A stretch of 13,384 bases of DNA, taken from assembly GCA_015233285.1 (NCBI GenBank), contig JADFYA010000056.1:1-13384 (forward strand), written 5' to 3'. Positions 1-7,639 of this stretch are shown here, piece after piece. Made by a program: the position numbers and the translations under genes. Each line of letters starts with the position of its first letter. Position 1 is the first letter of the stretch. The stretch comes from Deltaproteobacteria bacterium. GTDB lineage: Bacteria; Desulfobacterota; JADFXK01. Under the pieces are notes generated by a model, which worked only from the letters and a program-made list of their open reading frames with translations, made no database searches and was not told the origin of the DNA.

Positions 1-459
1 GAAAGAAACGTCCAAGGGTTGCAGGGCGTCAACTCCAAGTTGGAAGATGACCTGGTCCAGCACCAGGCCCGAGCCACCCGAGAGGCGGAGGCATTCAAGC
101 GAGACGTCAACAACCTCAATAACGAACTGCGCAAAGTGGTTTCAACGGCTGAAGACGCCGCCAAAGAAAAAGCCGAGGCGGTGCAACGGGCTGAGACGGC
201 CATAAGAGAGAAAAGCGCGGTCGAAAATCGACTGGCCGCAGTGCAGGGTGAGCTGGAAGCTGGGGAAAAAAGAGCCGCGGCTCTAGCCGAAAAAGCCAAA
301 ACCAATGCGGATACCTTAACCGCCCAGGTAGCCTTGTTGAAAAGCGAGTTGGAAAAGGCCATCACCATGGCGGAAACGGCCTTCAAAGAAAAAGTCGCGG
401 CTGAGGAAAAACTGACCACCATCCAGAAGAGGTGGGAACAATACATGGCGAGTAAATAA
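1..459 (+). CDS. Coiled-coil protein, 5'-truncated by window edge
   Basis: The reading frame is open from base 1 to a TAA at 457-459, so the true start lies to the left; the TTG at 19 has no ribosome binding site and is unlikely to be the start. The visible 152 residues are rich in Ala, Glu and Lys and form nearly uninterrupted heptad-like helix, without Pro, Cys or any catalytic motif. Two similar segments occur (AEDAAKEKAEAVQRAETAIREK and later AETAFKEKVAAEEK), suggesting internal repetition. The stop lies one base before the next start, so the two genes are almost certainly co-translated. No family can be named. A structural role (scaffold, linker or filament-binding rod) is inferred only from shape and from the neighbouring coiled-coil and actin-like genes. 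Confidence 0.8.
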   Translation, partial: ERNVQGLQGVNSKLEDDLVQHQARATREAEAFKRDVNNLNNELRKVVSTAEDAAKEKAEAVQRAETAIREKSAVENRLAAVQGELEAGEKRAAALAEKAKTNADTLTAQVALLKSELEKAITMAETAFKEKVAAEEKLTTIQKRWEQYMASK

Positions 460-460
460 T

Positions 461-1489
461 ATGGACTTTGATCGAGATGGAAATATCGCCGAGCTGACCA
501 GGCGCCGAAACCATCTGGCCGCGCTTTCGGATGAATTATCGGCTGAACTTGGATCCACCAAGTCGGAGGAGGAGGCCGATGCGGTCTATTTGCAGTCACT
601 CACCCGTGACTTTGCCCTGACTACCAGAAAAATTAAGGACCTTACCGCTGAGATTTTTTATTTTGAGAAAAAACGGACCGACGTGGACGAAGGTTCACAT
701 CTTCTGCTCCAGGAATTTGAACGCAGCCAATCAGAACTCGACCTGCTGAAAGAGCAAAAGCAGGCAATTGACCGGGATACGCCGCGGTTGGCCGAGGAGA
801 AGCTCCAAACCGAGGCGGCCTTGGACTCCTTTGACCATGAGCTCAGTCAACTCCGGCCTCGGGTGGAAGAGTTGGAATTGGAGTCCGATCAATTAGCCTC
901 TCAAGTAAATAACAATTTAACCAATGAATATACTAGATGGAATGAAGTCGAACTCGGTTTGACCCAAATGATGGAAAAGCTGCTTGGTTTGATACGAGAT
1001 AGAGACACGCTTAGTAACCAGATTCAAGCCCAAGAGGAAAAGTCTCTGCGGTTAGGACAAGAGGTCGATTCTCTTAACCAAGAAATACAGGACATGGAAG
1101 AGATCAGATTGCTCCTGGATAAGAAAGCCGTTTTAGTATCCGATCTGGACAAGTTAAACCGGGAGGTTGAGCCGGCGGAAAGAGAATTGGATATTCGACA
1201 ATCCGGGTTGGCGGCCAAGCGGGAGCAACTTGAGGTTATGTCTCGGCAAAATCAAGAGCGGATGGCGGCCGTCGCTTCTTTAGAACACGAACTGGGGCCA
1301 TATCTGGCGTCTATGCAGGCCCATGGAGCTGCGAAAGAAAAACGCGACGCGTTGATGTCGGCCACCCAAGGCGGTCTGACGGATCTGAGCAATTTATTTA
1401 ATGAGAACATGTCGTTAGGGAAAGACATAGATTTGACGTTGAATAAGATTGATGCCGCCCTTTCGTTTATTAAATCGACTTCAGAATAA
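461..1489 (+). CDS. Coiled-coil protein, 342 aa
   Basis: This ATG starts one base after the previous stop with only a weak GGCGAG at 447-452, so translation is probably coupled to the upstream gene. The 342 residues are almost entirely charged, heptad-patterned helix, with no Cys, no signal peptide and no membrane segment. A break falls around residues 148-165 (a run of Asn and an aromatic stretch) and the C-terminal 45 residues are less regular and Gly/Ser-containing, so the protein may be two rods with a small tail domain. There is no Walker A motif or hinge, which argues against a true SMC or Rad50 ATPase although such proteins will be its best generic matches. Function unknown; scaffold or adaptor role inferred from context. 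Confidence 0.85.
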   Translation: MDFDRDGNIAELTRRRNHLAALSDELSAELGSTKSEEEADAVYLQSLTRDFALTTRKIKDLTAEIFYFEKKRTDVDEGSHLLLQEFERSQSELDLLKEQKQAIDRDTPRLAEEKLQTEAALDSFDHELSQLRPRVEELELESDQLASQVNNNLTNEYTRWNEVELGLTQMMEKLLGLIRDRDTLSNQIQAQEEKSLRLGQEVDSLNQEIQDMEEIRLLLDKKAVLVSDLDKLNREVEPAERELDIRQSGLAAKREQLEVMSRQNQERMAAVASLEHELGPYLASMQAHGAAKEKRDALMSATQGGLTDLSNLFNENMSLGKDIDLTLNKIDAALSFIKSTSE

Positions 1490-1532
1490 AGTCTAAGACC
1501 CAACCTCAAGTCCTGAATTATGGAGATCCGCC

Positions 1533-2732
1533 ATGTTGAATCAAGACGCCGCACTCCCTCGGATGGACCAAAGATTGCAAGAAATCGCCGACAAAGTGGC
1601 GTCTCAACTTCAAGCCAGAAAGGTCAGAGACACCCTTAGGACGGAGATCAAACGGGCCGGCCTGGAGATCGAGTACATCAAAGATAAGCTGGATTTGATC
1701 CGGATGCGGCGGACTGAAACCCAGCAGGCCATTGCCGATCTTAAACCGCGGCTGTCCCTTATCCAACAGGATATCTCCACGCTAGAAGAAAAGAAGCAAT
1801 GGGCTGAAAAGGAGTATCTCAGGTTACAGTATCTGGAAAAAGACCTGGAAACCAAATTGGAGGTTTTGCCCCAGGTCAGGTCGGAGGTGATTAAACGGCG
1901 GCAGGAAGTCCGGAAAGCCACGGCCGAATTTGCGTCCCGGAAGACTGACCTGCAGGATATGCTCGTTCGGAAATCTGGTTTGGAAGAAGAGATTTCGTCG
2001 CTCAAGGACAGACACCGGCATCTTTCAGACAAGATAAATATGATGCGAACTGTTCGGGATATGGTCTCGGGCCGTAAACCCGATAACATGAGCGAGTCCG
2101 AATTTGAACACATAAAACCCCTGCTGAACACGTCCGTTGGTGAATATTCTCATGATGTTACAGCCCAAGTGACGCATCTAGAGCAAAGTATCGGTCACTT
2201 AAAATCGAAACTGGACCACAGTCTGACGGAGACAGAGCATCTTTTGGGTGATAAGGAGCAACGGGTCAAAACCGTGGCTGAATTGAAATCCGGGGTGGCG
2301 CCTGGAATTACGCCGCCGATCATCCTATCCGAAATGAAGGAGCTGGAGAGCCAAAAAAAGGCCGCAGCCGATAAGCTGAAGACCATTAGTGGCCAAATAG
2401 CCCAGCTGGACAACCAGACCAAAGCCGTGGATACGGAATTGGGTCAAGCCCGGGAAACTGAGACCGGCTCTAGGGGTGAATTAACCCGTCTTACGGCCAT
2501 CAAGCACGACCTGGGCCAGGCCGCGAATATGGAGCAGGAGATAATCAGATTGAATCGGGAAATCCGCCGGTTGGAGATAGAGGCTGAAGCCGGTCAGGCC
2601 GTGTGTGGGCTTATTCGGCAGGTGGAGCAAGAGATGAAGACGGTTGATCAAGAATTACTGTCGGCCGTTGAGCAGGAAAAAGAGATGTATGAGCAACTTT
2701 TGGGGGAGTTAGAAAAACCTTTGACCGCTTGA
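1533..2732 (+). CDS. Long coiled-coil protein, 399 aa
   Basis: The start is supported by GGAG at 1522-1525, seven bases upstream, and follows the previous gene by 43 bases. The protein has three helical coiled-coil blocks (about residues 10-178, 206-250 and 264-395) separated by two breaks: a polar, aromatic segment at 179-205 and a Gly/Pro segment at 251-264 (GVAPGITPPIILSE). A single Cys lies near residue 356. Neither end carries a nucleotide-binding head, so it is not an SMC-type ATPase; a filamentous or tethering protein is the likeliest form. It stands in the middle of the run of helical genes that ends in an actin-like gene. Family not recognised; cytoplasmic because no signal peptide or membrane helix is seen. 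Confidence 0.85.
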   Translation: MLNQDAALPRMDQRLQEIADKVASQLQARKVRDTLRTEIKRAGLEIEYIKDKLDLIRMRRTETQQAIADLKPRLSLIQQDISTLEEKKQWAEKEYLRLQYLEKDLETKLEVLPQVRSEVIKRRQEVRKATAEFASRKTDLQDMLVRKSGLEEEISSLKDRHRHLSDKINMMRTVRDMVSGRKPDNMSESEFEHIKPLLNTSVGEYSHDVTAQVTHLEQSIGHLKSKLDHSLTETEHLLGDKEQRVKTVAELKSGVAPGITPPIILSEMKELESQKKAAADKLKTISGQIAQLDNQTKAVDTELGQARETETGSRGELTRLTAIKHDLGQAANMEQEIIRLNREIRRLEIEAEAGQAVCGLIRQVEQEMKTVDQELLSAVEQEKEMYEQLLGELEKPLTA

Positions 2733-2748
2733 TGACCCCTCGAAGTAA

Positions 2749-2754
2749 TATAAT
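2749..2754 (+). promoter_or_regulatory. Possible -10 box (TATAAT) before the HEAT-repeat gene
   Basis: A perfect TATAAT lies in the 124-base gap between the 399-aa coiled-coil gene and the HEAT-repeat gene. No good -35 sits at 16-18 bases; TTGACC at 2721-2726 is 22 bases away. If used, it would give a leader of roughly 95 bases before the ATG at 2857. Chance occurrence in an AT-rich patch is quite possible. Confidence 0.25.
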
Positions 2755-2856
2755 GTTAAGGAGTTTTGTTTTTACCCCGTTTTGCCGGGACACCAACACA
2801 CTAAACCTGACCCGTGCTCCCAGATATAAACACGCAACACGATGGAGGATCATCTC

Positions 2857-4530
2857 ATGGTAAATGAATATACTGACAGAACAGGGTTTTGGGGTGGAGT
2901 GGCCAAGGTGTTGAACGCCGGAGGCAGCGCCACGGTATACACCTATGATGCCACAGCCACCGCCTTGGGGAAATTTTTTTCGGTGATCAAGAAGGCCCCG
3001 AGCCTGCCTGGAAAAGCCAAGGGGATATTCACCGTAGGGCTGGGCGGAATCAGACCGGGAGAAATCAAGATACTCGAAGCAAAGATTAAAGATTATGAAA
3101 ATAAGATCAAGGTGTTGTATTATGAGATCGGCAAAGAAGGGGCCAAGTCCGAAGCCGCAGACGCCGCTATGGCCCATGAGTCTGTTACCCAACTAATTTC
3201 TGATGTTAGAGAATATGAAAAGGAAATCCAAAGACTCCAAAAAAGAATTGAAGAGGTAAAGGAACAACGAGAGGCGGCGGCTTCGGTCAAGAAGAAACAT
3301 CAGGAAGACGTCGCGTCGGCCAAAGAAAGTGAACGGATGTCCGAAGAGCAGATATTAACCGGCGTGGCTTCGGCGATTAAGAGATCAATCAAAGAAGGAC
3401 TCTTTGAGTCTGTTTCTGATCGGGCCGTGTTTGAAAGAGTGGCCAATGATCTTCTAGATAGCGAGACGGAGATCAAGATCTTGGCGGCGGCGGAATTAGG
3501 CAAGATGGGTAATCAGGCGGCCGTGCCAATTTTTATGGAGGCGGTGAAGTTTGACAACCCAGCCCTGGTCTCCGAGATAATTAATTCGCTCATCGGTATC
3601 GGCGATGCACGGGCCATTTCATTATTTAAGAAAATGATTTACCACCCCAGCTACCAGGTCCGGATCGGCTGTCTCAGGGGACTTTATAAACTGGCCGGGT
3701 CCGACGATGCGGGGCCGCTGCTGATAGAAAGTCTGCGGGATAAACATCCGGAAGTAAGAAGAACGGCCATTACCTTCATCGGGTGGAAGGATTATGCCGA
3801 CGCCACTCCGGGTTTGATCCAATGCCTTAAAGACGGAGAGCCCCGTGTCCGAAAGGCGGCCGTTTCAGCCCTGGCCAATCTCAAAGACAAGGCGGCGGTA
3901 TTGCCCTTGATCAAGCTGTTATCCGAAAAAGAGATAGAGATTCGGGAGAAAGCTTTAGACGCCATCAGGTTGATTACCGGCGAGGAGATCGTCTGTGACG
4001 TTCACGCGTCCGGCAAGGCTTTGGCCGAATCCATCGACAATCTCCGCGACTGGTGGCAGGAAAAGCGGATGGGTGACCAGGAGCCGGCGGCTATGGAATC
4101 GAGCCTGGTTGAGCCTGATCTTCTTCAACCTTCCGAGGAGGTTGAGCCTGGTGTCGGCGAAGTTGCGGAACCTCTGGAGACTGCTTCGGCGGCTGCAATC
4201 GAGACCACGGAAGAAATCGAGGCGGCAGAAGTGACCGAACCGGAATCCCAACCTGAAGCTTTGGCTGATGCCGAGACTGAATACGAGTCAGAGGCTGAAC
4301 CGGAAGAGAGCGTCTCTCCGGCGGCTGAGGAGTTATCAGATTCAGAGCCGTCTACCGTGGCGTCGGATGATCTGGAGGAAGAAGCAGTTTCATCCCAGCC
4401 GGCAGAGGAGCTTGAGTCTCCCTCTGAATCGCCGGAATTGACCCCAGCCGAGATCACTGAGACTAAGCCAGAAAAGGTCCAGGCAGAAACAGAAGAAGCA
4501 GAGGAAGATGATGGCTACATCACCAGATGA
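2857..4530 (+). CDS. HEAT-repeat protein with coiled coil and acidic tail, 557 aa
   Basis: I chose ATG 2857 over the in-frame ATG 2842 because a strong GGAGG (2845-2849) lies seven bases before it and would be inside the longer form. Residues 10-65 are Gly/Ala-rich and partly hydrophobic (possible surface or membrane contact). Residues 68-160 are a coiled coil. About 185-375 form HEAT-like helical repeats, seen as recurring patterns such as DPEVR/AAVSALA, for example KHPEVRRTAITFIG and GEPRVRKAAVSALANL. From about 405 to 557 the chain is low-complexity Glu/Ser/Pro/Ala, very acidic and surely disordered, ending DDGYITR. HEAT repeats usually bind other proteins, so an adaptor or docking role is likely. 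The last 20 bases overlap the next gene in another frame. No family name is assigned. Confidence 0.85.
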   Translation: MVNEYTDRTGFWGGVAKVLNAGGSATVYTYDATATALGKFFSVIKKAPSLPGKAKGIFTVGLGGIRPGEIKILEAKIKDYENKIKVLYYEIGKEGAKSEAADAAMAHESVTQLISDVREYEKEIQRLQKRIEEVKEQREAAASVKKKHQEDVASAKESERMSEEQILTGVASAIKRSIKEGLFESVSDRAVFERVANDLLDSETEIKILAAAELGKMGNQAAVPIFMEAVKFDNPALVSEIINSLIGIGDARAISLFKKMIYHPSYQVRIGCLRGLYKLAGSDDAGPLLIESLRDKHPEVRRTAITFIGWKDYADATPGLIQCLKDGEPRVRKAAVSALANLKDKAAVLPLIKLLSEKEIEIREKALDAIRLITGEEIVCDVHASGKALAESIDNLRDWWQEKRMGDQEPAAMESSLVEPDLLQPSEEVEPGVGEVAEPLETASAAAIETTEEIEAAEVTEPESQPEALADAETEYESEAEPEESVSPAAEELSDSEPSTVASDDLEEEAVSSQPAEELESPSESPELTPAEITETKPEKVQAETEEAEEDDGYITR

Positions 4531-5164
4531 CGCCCGGGGCTCGGATGATAGGAAGGAAAATTCCTGGCTGGAAAAGAGGCGGAGTGTGCTTGAGCGGTTG
4601 CGCCGGGAAAAAACCCAAGCCCGGCATAATCTGGCTGAGATCAATGCGGCCCGACAACGGCTGCGCACCGAAGTGGATCAGCTCGAGGCGGAGAATCACT
4701 CTTTGTCCCGTCAGGTGAAGGAGCTCGATGGTCGGCTTTTCGAACTCAAGCAGCAAACCCGGCAATCCTATGCCCAGTCGGATAAACTTAAGGCCAATTT
4801 GGTCGAGATAGTGGCCGCGGAAAGAAACCTGGCTGAGGAGATAGCCTTTTTCGAGTCGGAGAAGGCTCGTCTATCCCAGGAACATTTGGCTGTTTCCCAT
4901 CAGGTCGGGGCCAATATGATGGTTCTTGACCAGACAGCCAAAGATATTGATTTCTTGAATGGGGAAGTAGAGGCGACCATCGCCAAGATGAACATGGCGG
5001 AGGGCGAAGTGGCCGTAGTTTACAATGGGGTGAGCCATCTAGATGACAAGATCACCGGGATGGTCACCTCCTTGCAAGACTTGTCTCTCCGCATGAAACG
5101 GATGGAGACGCATATAAAGACGGTTTATTACCAGATGAAAAAAAATGCTCAGGAGAGCTTATGA
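4511..5164 (+). CDS. Coiled-coil protein, 217 aa
   Basis: The start lies inside the end of the HEAT-repeat gene (20-base overlap), with AGGA at 4502-4505. ATG 4511 has a spacing of five bases and is preferred to the adjacent ATG 4508, which has two. The first 15 residues are polar and disordered; residues 18-130 are a highly charged coiled coil; the C-terminal 85 residues are helical but less charged and richer in Met and Val, a possible small interaction domain. No Cys, signal peptide or catalytic motif is present. The end overlaps the next start by four bases (ATGA). Its size and pattern resemble the other helical proteins in this run, particularly the 194-aa one, but I cannot show homology by eye. 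Function unknown; structural partner inferred. Confidence 0.85.
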   Translation: MATSPDDARGSDDRKENSWLEKRRSVLERLRREKTQARHNLAEINAARQRLRTEVDQLEAENHSLSRQVKELDGRLFELKQQTRQSYAQSDKLKANLVEIVAAERNLAEEIAFFESEKARLSQEHLAVSHQVGANMMVLDQTAKDIDFLNGEVEATIAKMNMAEGEVAVVYNGVSHLDDKITGMVTSLQDLSLRMKRMETHIKTVYYQMKKNAQESL

Positions 5165-6009
5165 TCACAGCCGATACGGTTAAAGAAAGACAAAACGCCC
5201 AGGTGTGGACGGAAGGCCCGGGAGCAAAGGCCGATCTTGATCTTGATGAGCGAATCAACGAGGCTTTGAAAGATGACGATGTTTCGGCGGCTTCCCGCCA
5301 CTTAAAAGAAGTCTCGGTCCCCAAAATCGCCGGCCTTGACCTCCTGAAGGGGGGAGGGTATGATGTTGATTTAGAAAAAACCATCAGCGACATGCTCTCC
5401 ATCATCAGGAACATGGAATCCCAACTGGAGAACGTTCTCAGCATCAATTCCCTTTTAGAAAAAGATCTCCGCGAATCGAAGATGATCGGGGGTCGACTAA
5501 AGGCCGATAAGGTTCGACTTGAGGGCGAAGTCGCCAAATTAAAGGAGGAAATTCCCTCTAAACGGGACCTCCAGATTGAACTAGATCACTTGATTGATGA
5601 CAGAAACATCGCTCAGAAGAGCATCCGCGATCTTAAGACAAAGCATCAGAACATCCAGCAAGAATTGGTCCAATACCAAAATCGGATCGGTAACTTAGAA
5701 GAAGAAAAGAAAGACTTCATCACCGAGATCAACTTCCTGGAGTCCAAATTGCATGCCTCGGCCGAAAAAATGAACCGGTGCGAAGCCGAGCTGACCTTGT
5801 TGCGGGGTGAGAAAATATCCCAGCGGGACAAGACCAAGGCGCTCGAAGAGGAGCTGCAGGAAATTTTGGCGGAAAAGTATCGTCTCCAAAAGGAGATCAA
5901 GGAGACCAAAGAAGCCATGGCCGAGCTCCATGCGGCCCTGACCGATTCCAGGCGCCTGGCCAAGAAGTCATTTTACAAAGGCCCGGAGGAAACGAAGGAA
6001 GATATCTAA
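5161..6009 (+). CDS. Coiled-coil protein, 282 aa
   Basis: ATG overlaps the preceding TGA by four bases (ATGA), with AGGAG at 5151-5155 giving a five-base spacing, a typical translational-coupling layout. Residues 1-70 are not coiled coil: an acidic, mixed region ending in a Gly-rich turn (LLKGGGYDVD, 61-70). Residues 72-265 are a long charged coiled coil broken once near EIPSKRDLQ (about 130-138). The C-terminus is Lys-rich (SRRLAKKSFYKG), then acidic. One Cys is present. The distinct N-terminal region could be a binding head and the helix a spacer; this is inference. No family recognised and no enzyme motif seen. Confidence 0.85.
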   Translation: MITADTVKERQNAQVWTEGPGAKADLDLDERINEALKDDDVSAASRHLKEVSVPKIAGLDLLKGGGYDVDLEKTISDMLSIIRNMESQLENVLSINSLLEKDLRESKMIGGRLKADKVRLEGEVAKLKEEIPSKRDLQIELDHLIDDRNIAQKSIRDLKTKHQNIQQELVQYQNRIGNLEEEKKDFITEINFLESKLHASAEKMNRCEAELTLLRGEKISQRDKTKALEEELQEILAEKYRLQKEIKETKEAMAELHAALTDSRRLAKKSFYKGPEETKEDI

Positions 6010-6011
6010 TC

Positions 6012-6095
6012 ATGCCGTCGGTCATTGGTGATTTGCAAAGATTAACCAGCCAGGGGCAGGGTGTGATTAACCGGCGGAGAGTAATGGGAGGCTGA
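6012..6095 (+). CDS. Possible 27-aa microprotein in the intergenic gap
   Basis: Between the 282-aa and 194-aa coiled-coil genes, an ATG at 6012 opens a 27-codon frame whose TGA ends one base before the next ATG (6097). AAGGAAG at 5995-6001 lies about ten bases upstream of the start. The peptide is basic (pattern NRRRV near the end). The stop placed right before the next start would fit a leader peptide or translational coupling. It is short enough to arise by chance, and the next gene has its own GGGAGG inside this frame. Confidence 0.25.
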   Translation: MPSVIGDLQRLTSQGQGVINRRRVMGG

Positions 6096-6096
6096 T

Positions 6097-6681
6097 ATGG
6101 AAGACACCCTTGATGTCCAATTTATCTCGGAAGAAGAGGCGGTCGAGGAGGCTGATTATCAAGAACTAGCCGAGGGGCTTAGGGAGTTAGACGAATTAGA
6201 GAAGATGAGGCGGTTTTTATCTGCTGAGAATACCAGGTTACGCCGTCAAGTTGATATCTTGGCGGGGGAGCTGGAGGGTTTAAGCATCGCCTTAAGTTCT
6301 ACCCACTCCTATATCTCCGCCTACCTGGAACGGCGGCAAAAGAGCCTGGACAATCTAGGCCAACAGAAAGACCGGCGAGAAAAATTAATCTTGGAAATAG
6401 ACCAATTGCACTTAAAAGTAAAGGCGGCGGAAGAGGACGAAAGGTCCCTGGTCAATTTATCCGATTCATTGCAAGAAGAGCTCGATGAAATCAAGGAAGA
6501 AAGGATGCTGGTCCGGCAAAAGTTTGATGATATCAAATCAGGGATTGATCATATGGCCAAGAATAAAGAGATGAAGATACCCAGTCTAAAATCTTGCGAC
6601 GAGGTGCTGCGACAAATTTATCGAGTATTTAGAGAGACACAGCATAGAATGGATGTTTCGTTAATTATGAATAAAAGATGA
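6097..6681 (+). CDS. Coiled-coil protein, 194 aa
   Basis: GGGAGG at 6086-6091 sits five bases before the ATG. The first 20 residues are very acidic (FISEEEAVEEADYQE); residues 25-150 form a charged coiled coil; the last 40 residues form a basic helical segment with one Cys (KSCDEVLRQIYRVFRETQ) and a basic end. No signal peptide, membrane helix or catalytic motif is visible. It overlaps the following 128-aa gene by four bases (ATGA), so the two are probably made in matched amounts and may form a complex. Family unknown; another helical component of the scaffold-like set is the most cautious description. Confidence 0.85.
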   Translation: MEDTLDVQFISEEEAVEEADYQELAEGLRELDELEKMRRFLSAENTRLRRQVDILAGELEGLSIALSSTHSYISAYLERRQKSLDNLGQQKDRREKLILEIDQLHLKVKAAEEDERSLVNLSDSLQEELDEIKEERMLVRQKFDDIKSGIDHMAKNKEMKIPSLKSCDEVLRQIYRVFRETQHRMDVSLIMNKR

Positions 6682-7064
6682 GCCTAACGGACGCAAACAG
6701 GCTGCTGGATCGCTTAGATCGGGGCCTTGACTATCTGAACCGCCGCTTTGAGCTGATGACTGTGTCCCGGCGGGTTAGCCTCTCTCGAGATATAAGATAC
6801 TTACTCCTCGATAACATTGCTAGATGCGTCAGACTCACCTTCTATGATCCCGACGACCGGGCCACCATCTTGTTCCAATTTGTTTACGCCTTGGAAGATA
6901 ATATTCAGACGCCAGAGTCCATCGACATCAGCCTCAACGAGTCGCCGGGGTATATCGCCTTTGATGTATTTATCGAGTTCACCGAAACTTTCCTAAGCCT
7001 TAACCGGGAAGATCAAGAATTGCTTATAAACAATACGGAAATTACTTGGCAAACGTACTATTGA
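6678..7064 (+). CDS. Hypothetical 128-aa protein, last gene of the coiled-coil run
   Basis: The start overlaps the previous stop by four bases. Unlike its neighbours this is not a coiled coil: it shows a helical N-terminal half with many Arg and Leu (residues 1-55), a YDPDDRATILFQFVYAL segment (56-72) and an aromatic-rich C-terminus ending in WQTYY. The balanced mix of hydrophobic and charged residues suggests a small compact globular domain. I do not recognise the family. Position at the end of the run, with tight coupling to the 194-aa coiled-coil gene, suggests it is a partner of that protein; this is inference. A 176-base gap follows before the next gene. Confidence 0.8.
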   Translation: MSLTDANRLLDRLDRGLDYLNRRFELMTVSRRVSLSRDIRYLLLDNIARCVRLTFYDPDDRATILFQFVYALEDNIQTPESIDISLNESPGYIAFDVFIEFTETFLSLNREDQELLINNTEITWQTYY

Positions 7065-7087
7065 TCAAAAAAAATGTAAAACCGTTA

Positions 7088-7116
7088 TTGCTTTGTTTCG
7101 TTAACAGTGTTAATTT
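7088..7116 (+). promoter_or_regulatory. Possible sigma-70-like promoter before the STAS gene
   Basis: In the 176-base gap before the STAS gene, TTGCTT (7088-7093) and TAATTT (7111-7116) are separated by exactly 17 bases, each matching four or five of six consensus positions. This would give a leader of about 120 bases. Similar matches arise by chance in AT-rich spacers, so this is a candidate only. Confidence 0.3.
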
Positions 7117-7240
7117 GCCGAAAATCGGTATGATCCGAATTTATATCCCCACTTAGAACTCTATTAGCCTCGCCGCTTACTGCTGTTCGGAGGCCATGAG
7201 AACTTACTATCGGGAATGAAGATTTAGGGAGGCTTGGTAT

Positions 7241-7546
7241 ATGGCGATTAAAACACAGTTATCTGATGATGGGAAGATATTGACCATTGCTGTAACGGGA
7301 AGACTTGATATTATGTCCCATGGCGACTTTACCCAGGCCTACGCCACTGGGATAGACAGCGTGGCCAAATGGATTGTTGATATGTCCGCCACAGAATACA
7401 TAGACAGTTCCGCTTTGGGGATGCTCTTGATACTTCGAGAGAAAGCCGGGGGAGATAAGGCGGATATCACCCTGCTCAATCCCAACCCCGACGTTAGAAA
7501 GACGTTGCGCACGGTAACTTTTGATAAATTTTTCAAGATTGAATGA
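7241..7546 (+). CDS. STAS-domain protein, anti-sigma factor antagonist type (101 aa)
   Basis: AGGGAGG at 7226-7232 lies eight bases before the ATG. The whole 101-aa protein is a single STAS domain of SpoIIAA/RsbV type: beta strand ILTIAVTGRLDI near the start, then the signature YIDSSALGMLLILRE (53-67) in which the Ser after Asp (about Ser56) is the usual phosphorylation site, then a strand DITLLNP and a C-terminal helix. In this family the unphosphorylated protein binds and occupies a serine-kinase/anti-sigma factor and releases that kinase's other partner. The next gene downstream encodes just such an ATPase, making a partner-switching pair. The target need not be a sigma factor; in this context it may be one of the structural proteins. 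Function of the domain is clear, the output is not. Confidence 0.9.
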   Translation: MAIKTQLSDDGKILTIAVTGRLDIMSHGDFTQAYATGIDSVAKWIVDMSATEYIDSSALGMLLILREKAGGDKADITLLNPNPDVRKTLRTVTFDKFFKIE

Positions 7547-7609
7547 CCGCAGCCGGCCGACTGATGACCATATCCCGTTTCATTTGGGCAAACAGACGCC
7601 CTGGGTCGG

Positions 7610-7623
7610 CAATGTCAACATTG
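7610..7623 (+). promoter_or_regulatory. Small dyad before the HATPase gene
   Basis: CAATGT and its exact inverse ACATTG are separated by two bases in the 93-base gap, ending four bases before the GCGGGGAT ribosome-binding region of the next gene. It could be an operator half-site pair or weak hairpin affecting translation. Short enough to be chance. Confidence 0.2.
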
Positions 7624-7639
7624 TCGGCGGGGATTGACC

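Noticed and set aside
1610..2131. 173-aa frame on the - strand
   Set aside because: It lies wholly inside the 399-aa coiled-coil gene, which has a good ribosome binding site and coherent heptads; the reverse product is Ser/Arg-rich noise typical of antisense coiled coil.
461..2732. SMC or Rad50-type chromosome segregation ATPases
   Set aside because: The proteins would match such families by coiled-coil composition, but no Walker A, Walker B, signature motif or hinge domain is present.
2611..3192. 193-aa frame on the - strand crossing the gap before the HEAT-repeat gene
   Set aside because: It overlaps two well-supported + strand genes on both sides and lacks domain motifs; composition looks random.
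4125..4457. 110-aa Ser-rich frame on the - strand
   Set aside because: It is the mirror of the Glu/Ser-rich acidic tail of the HEAT-repeat gene; its low-complexity composition comes from that repeat-like codon use.
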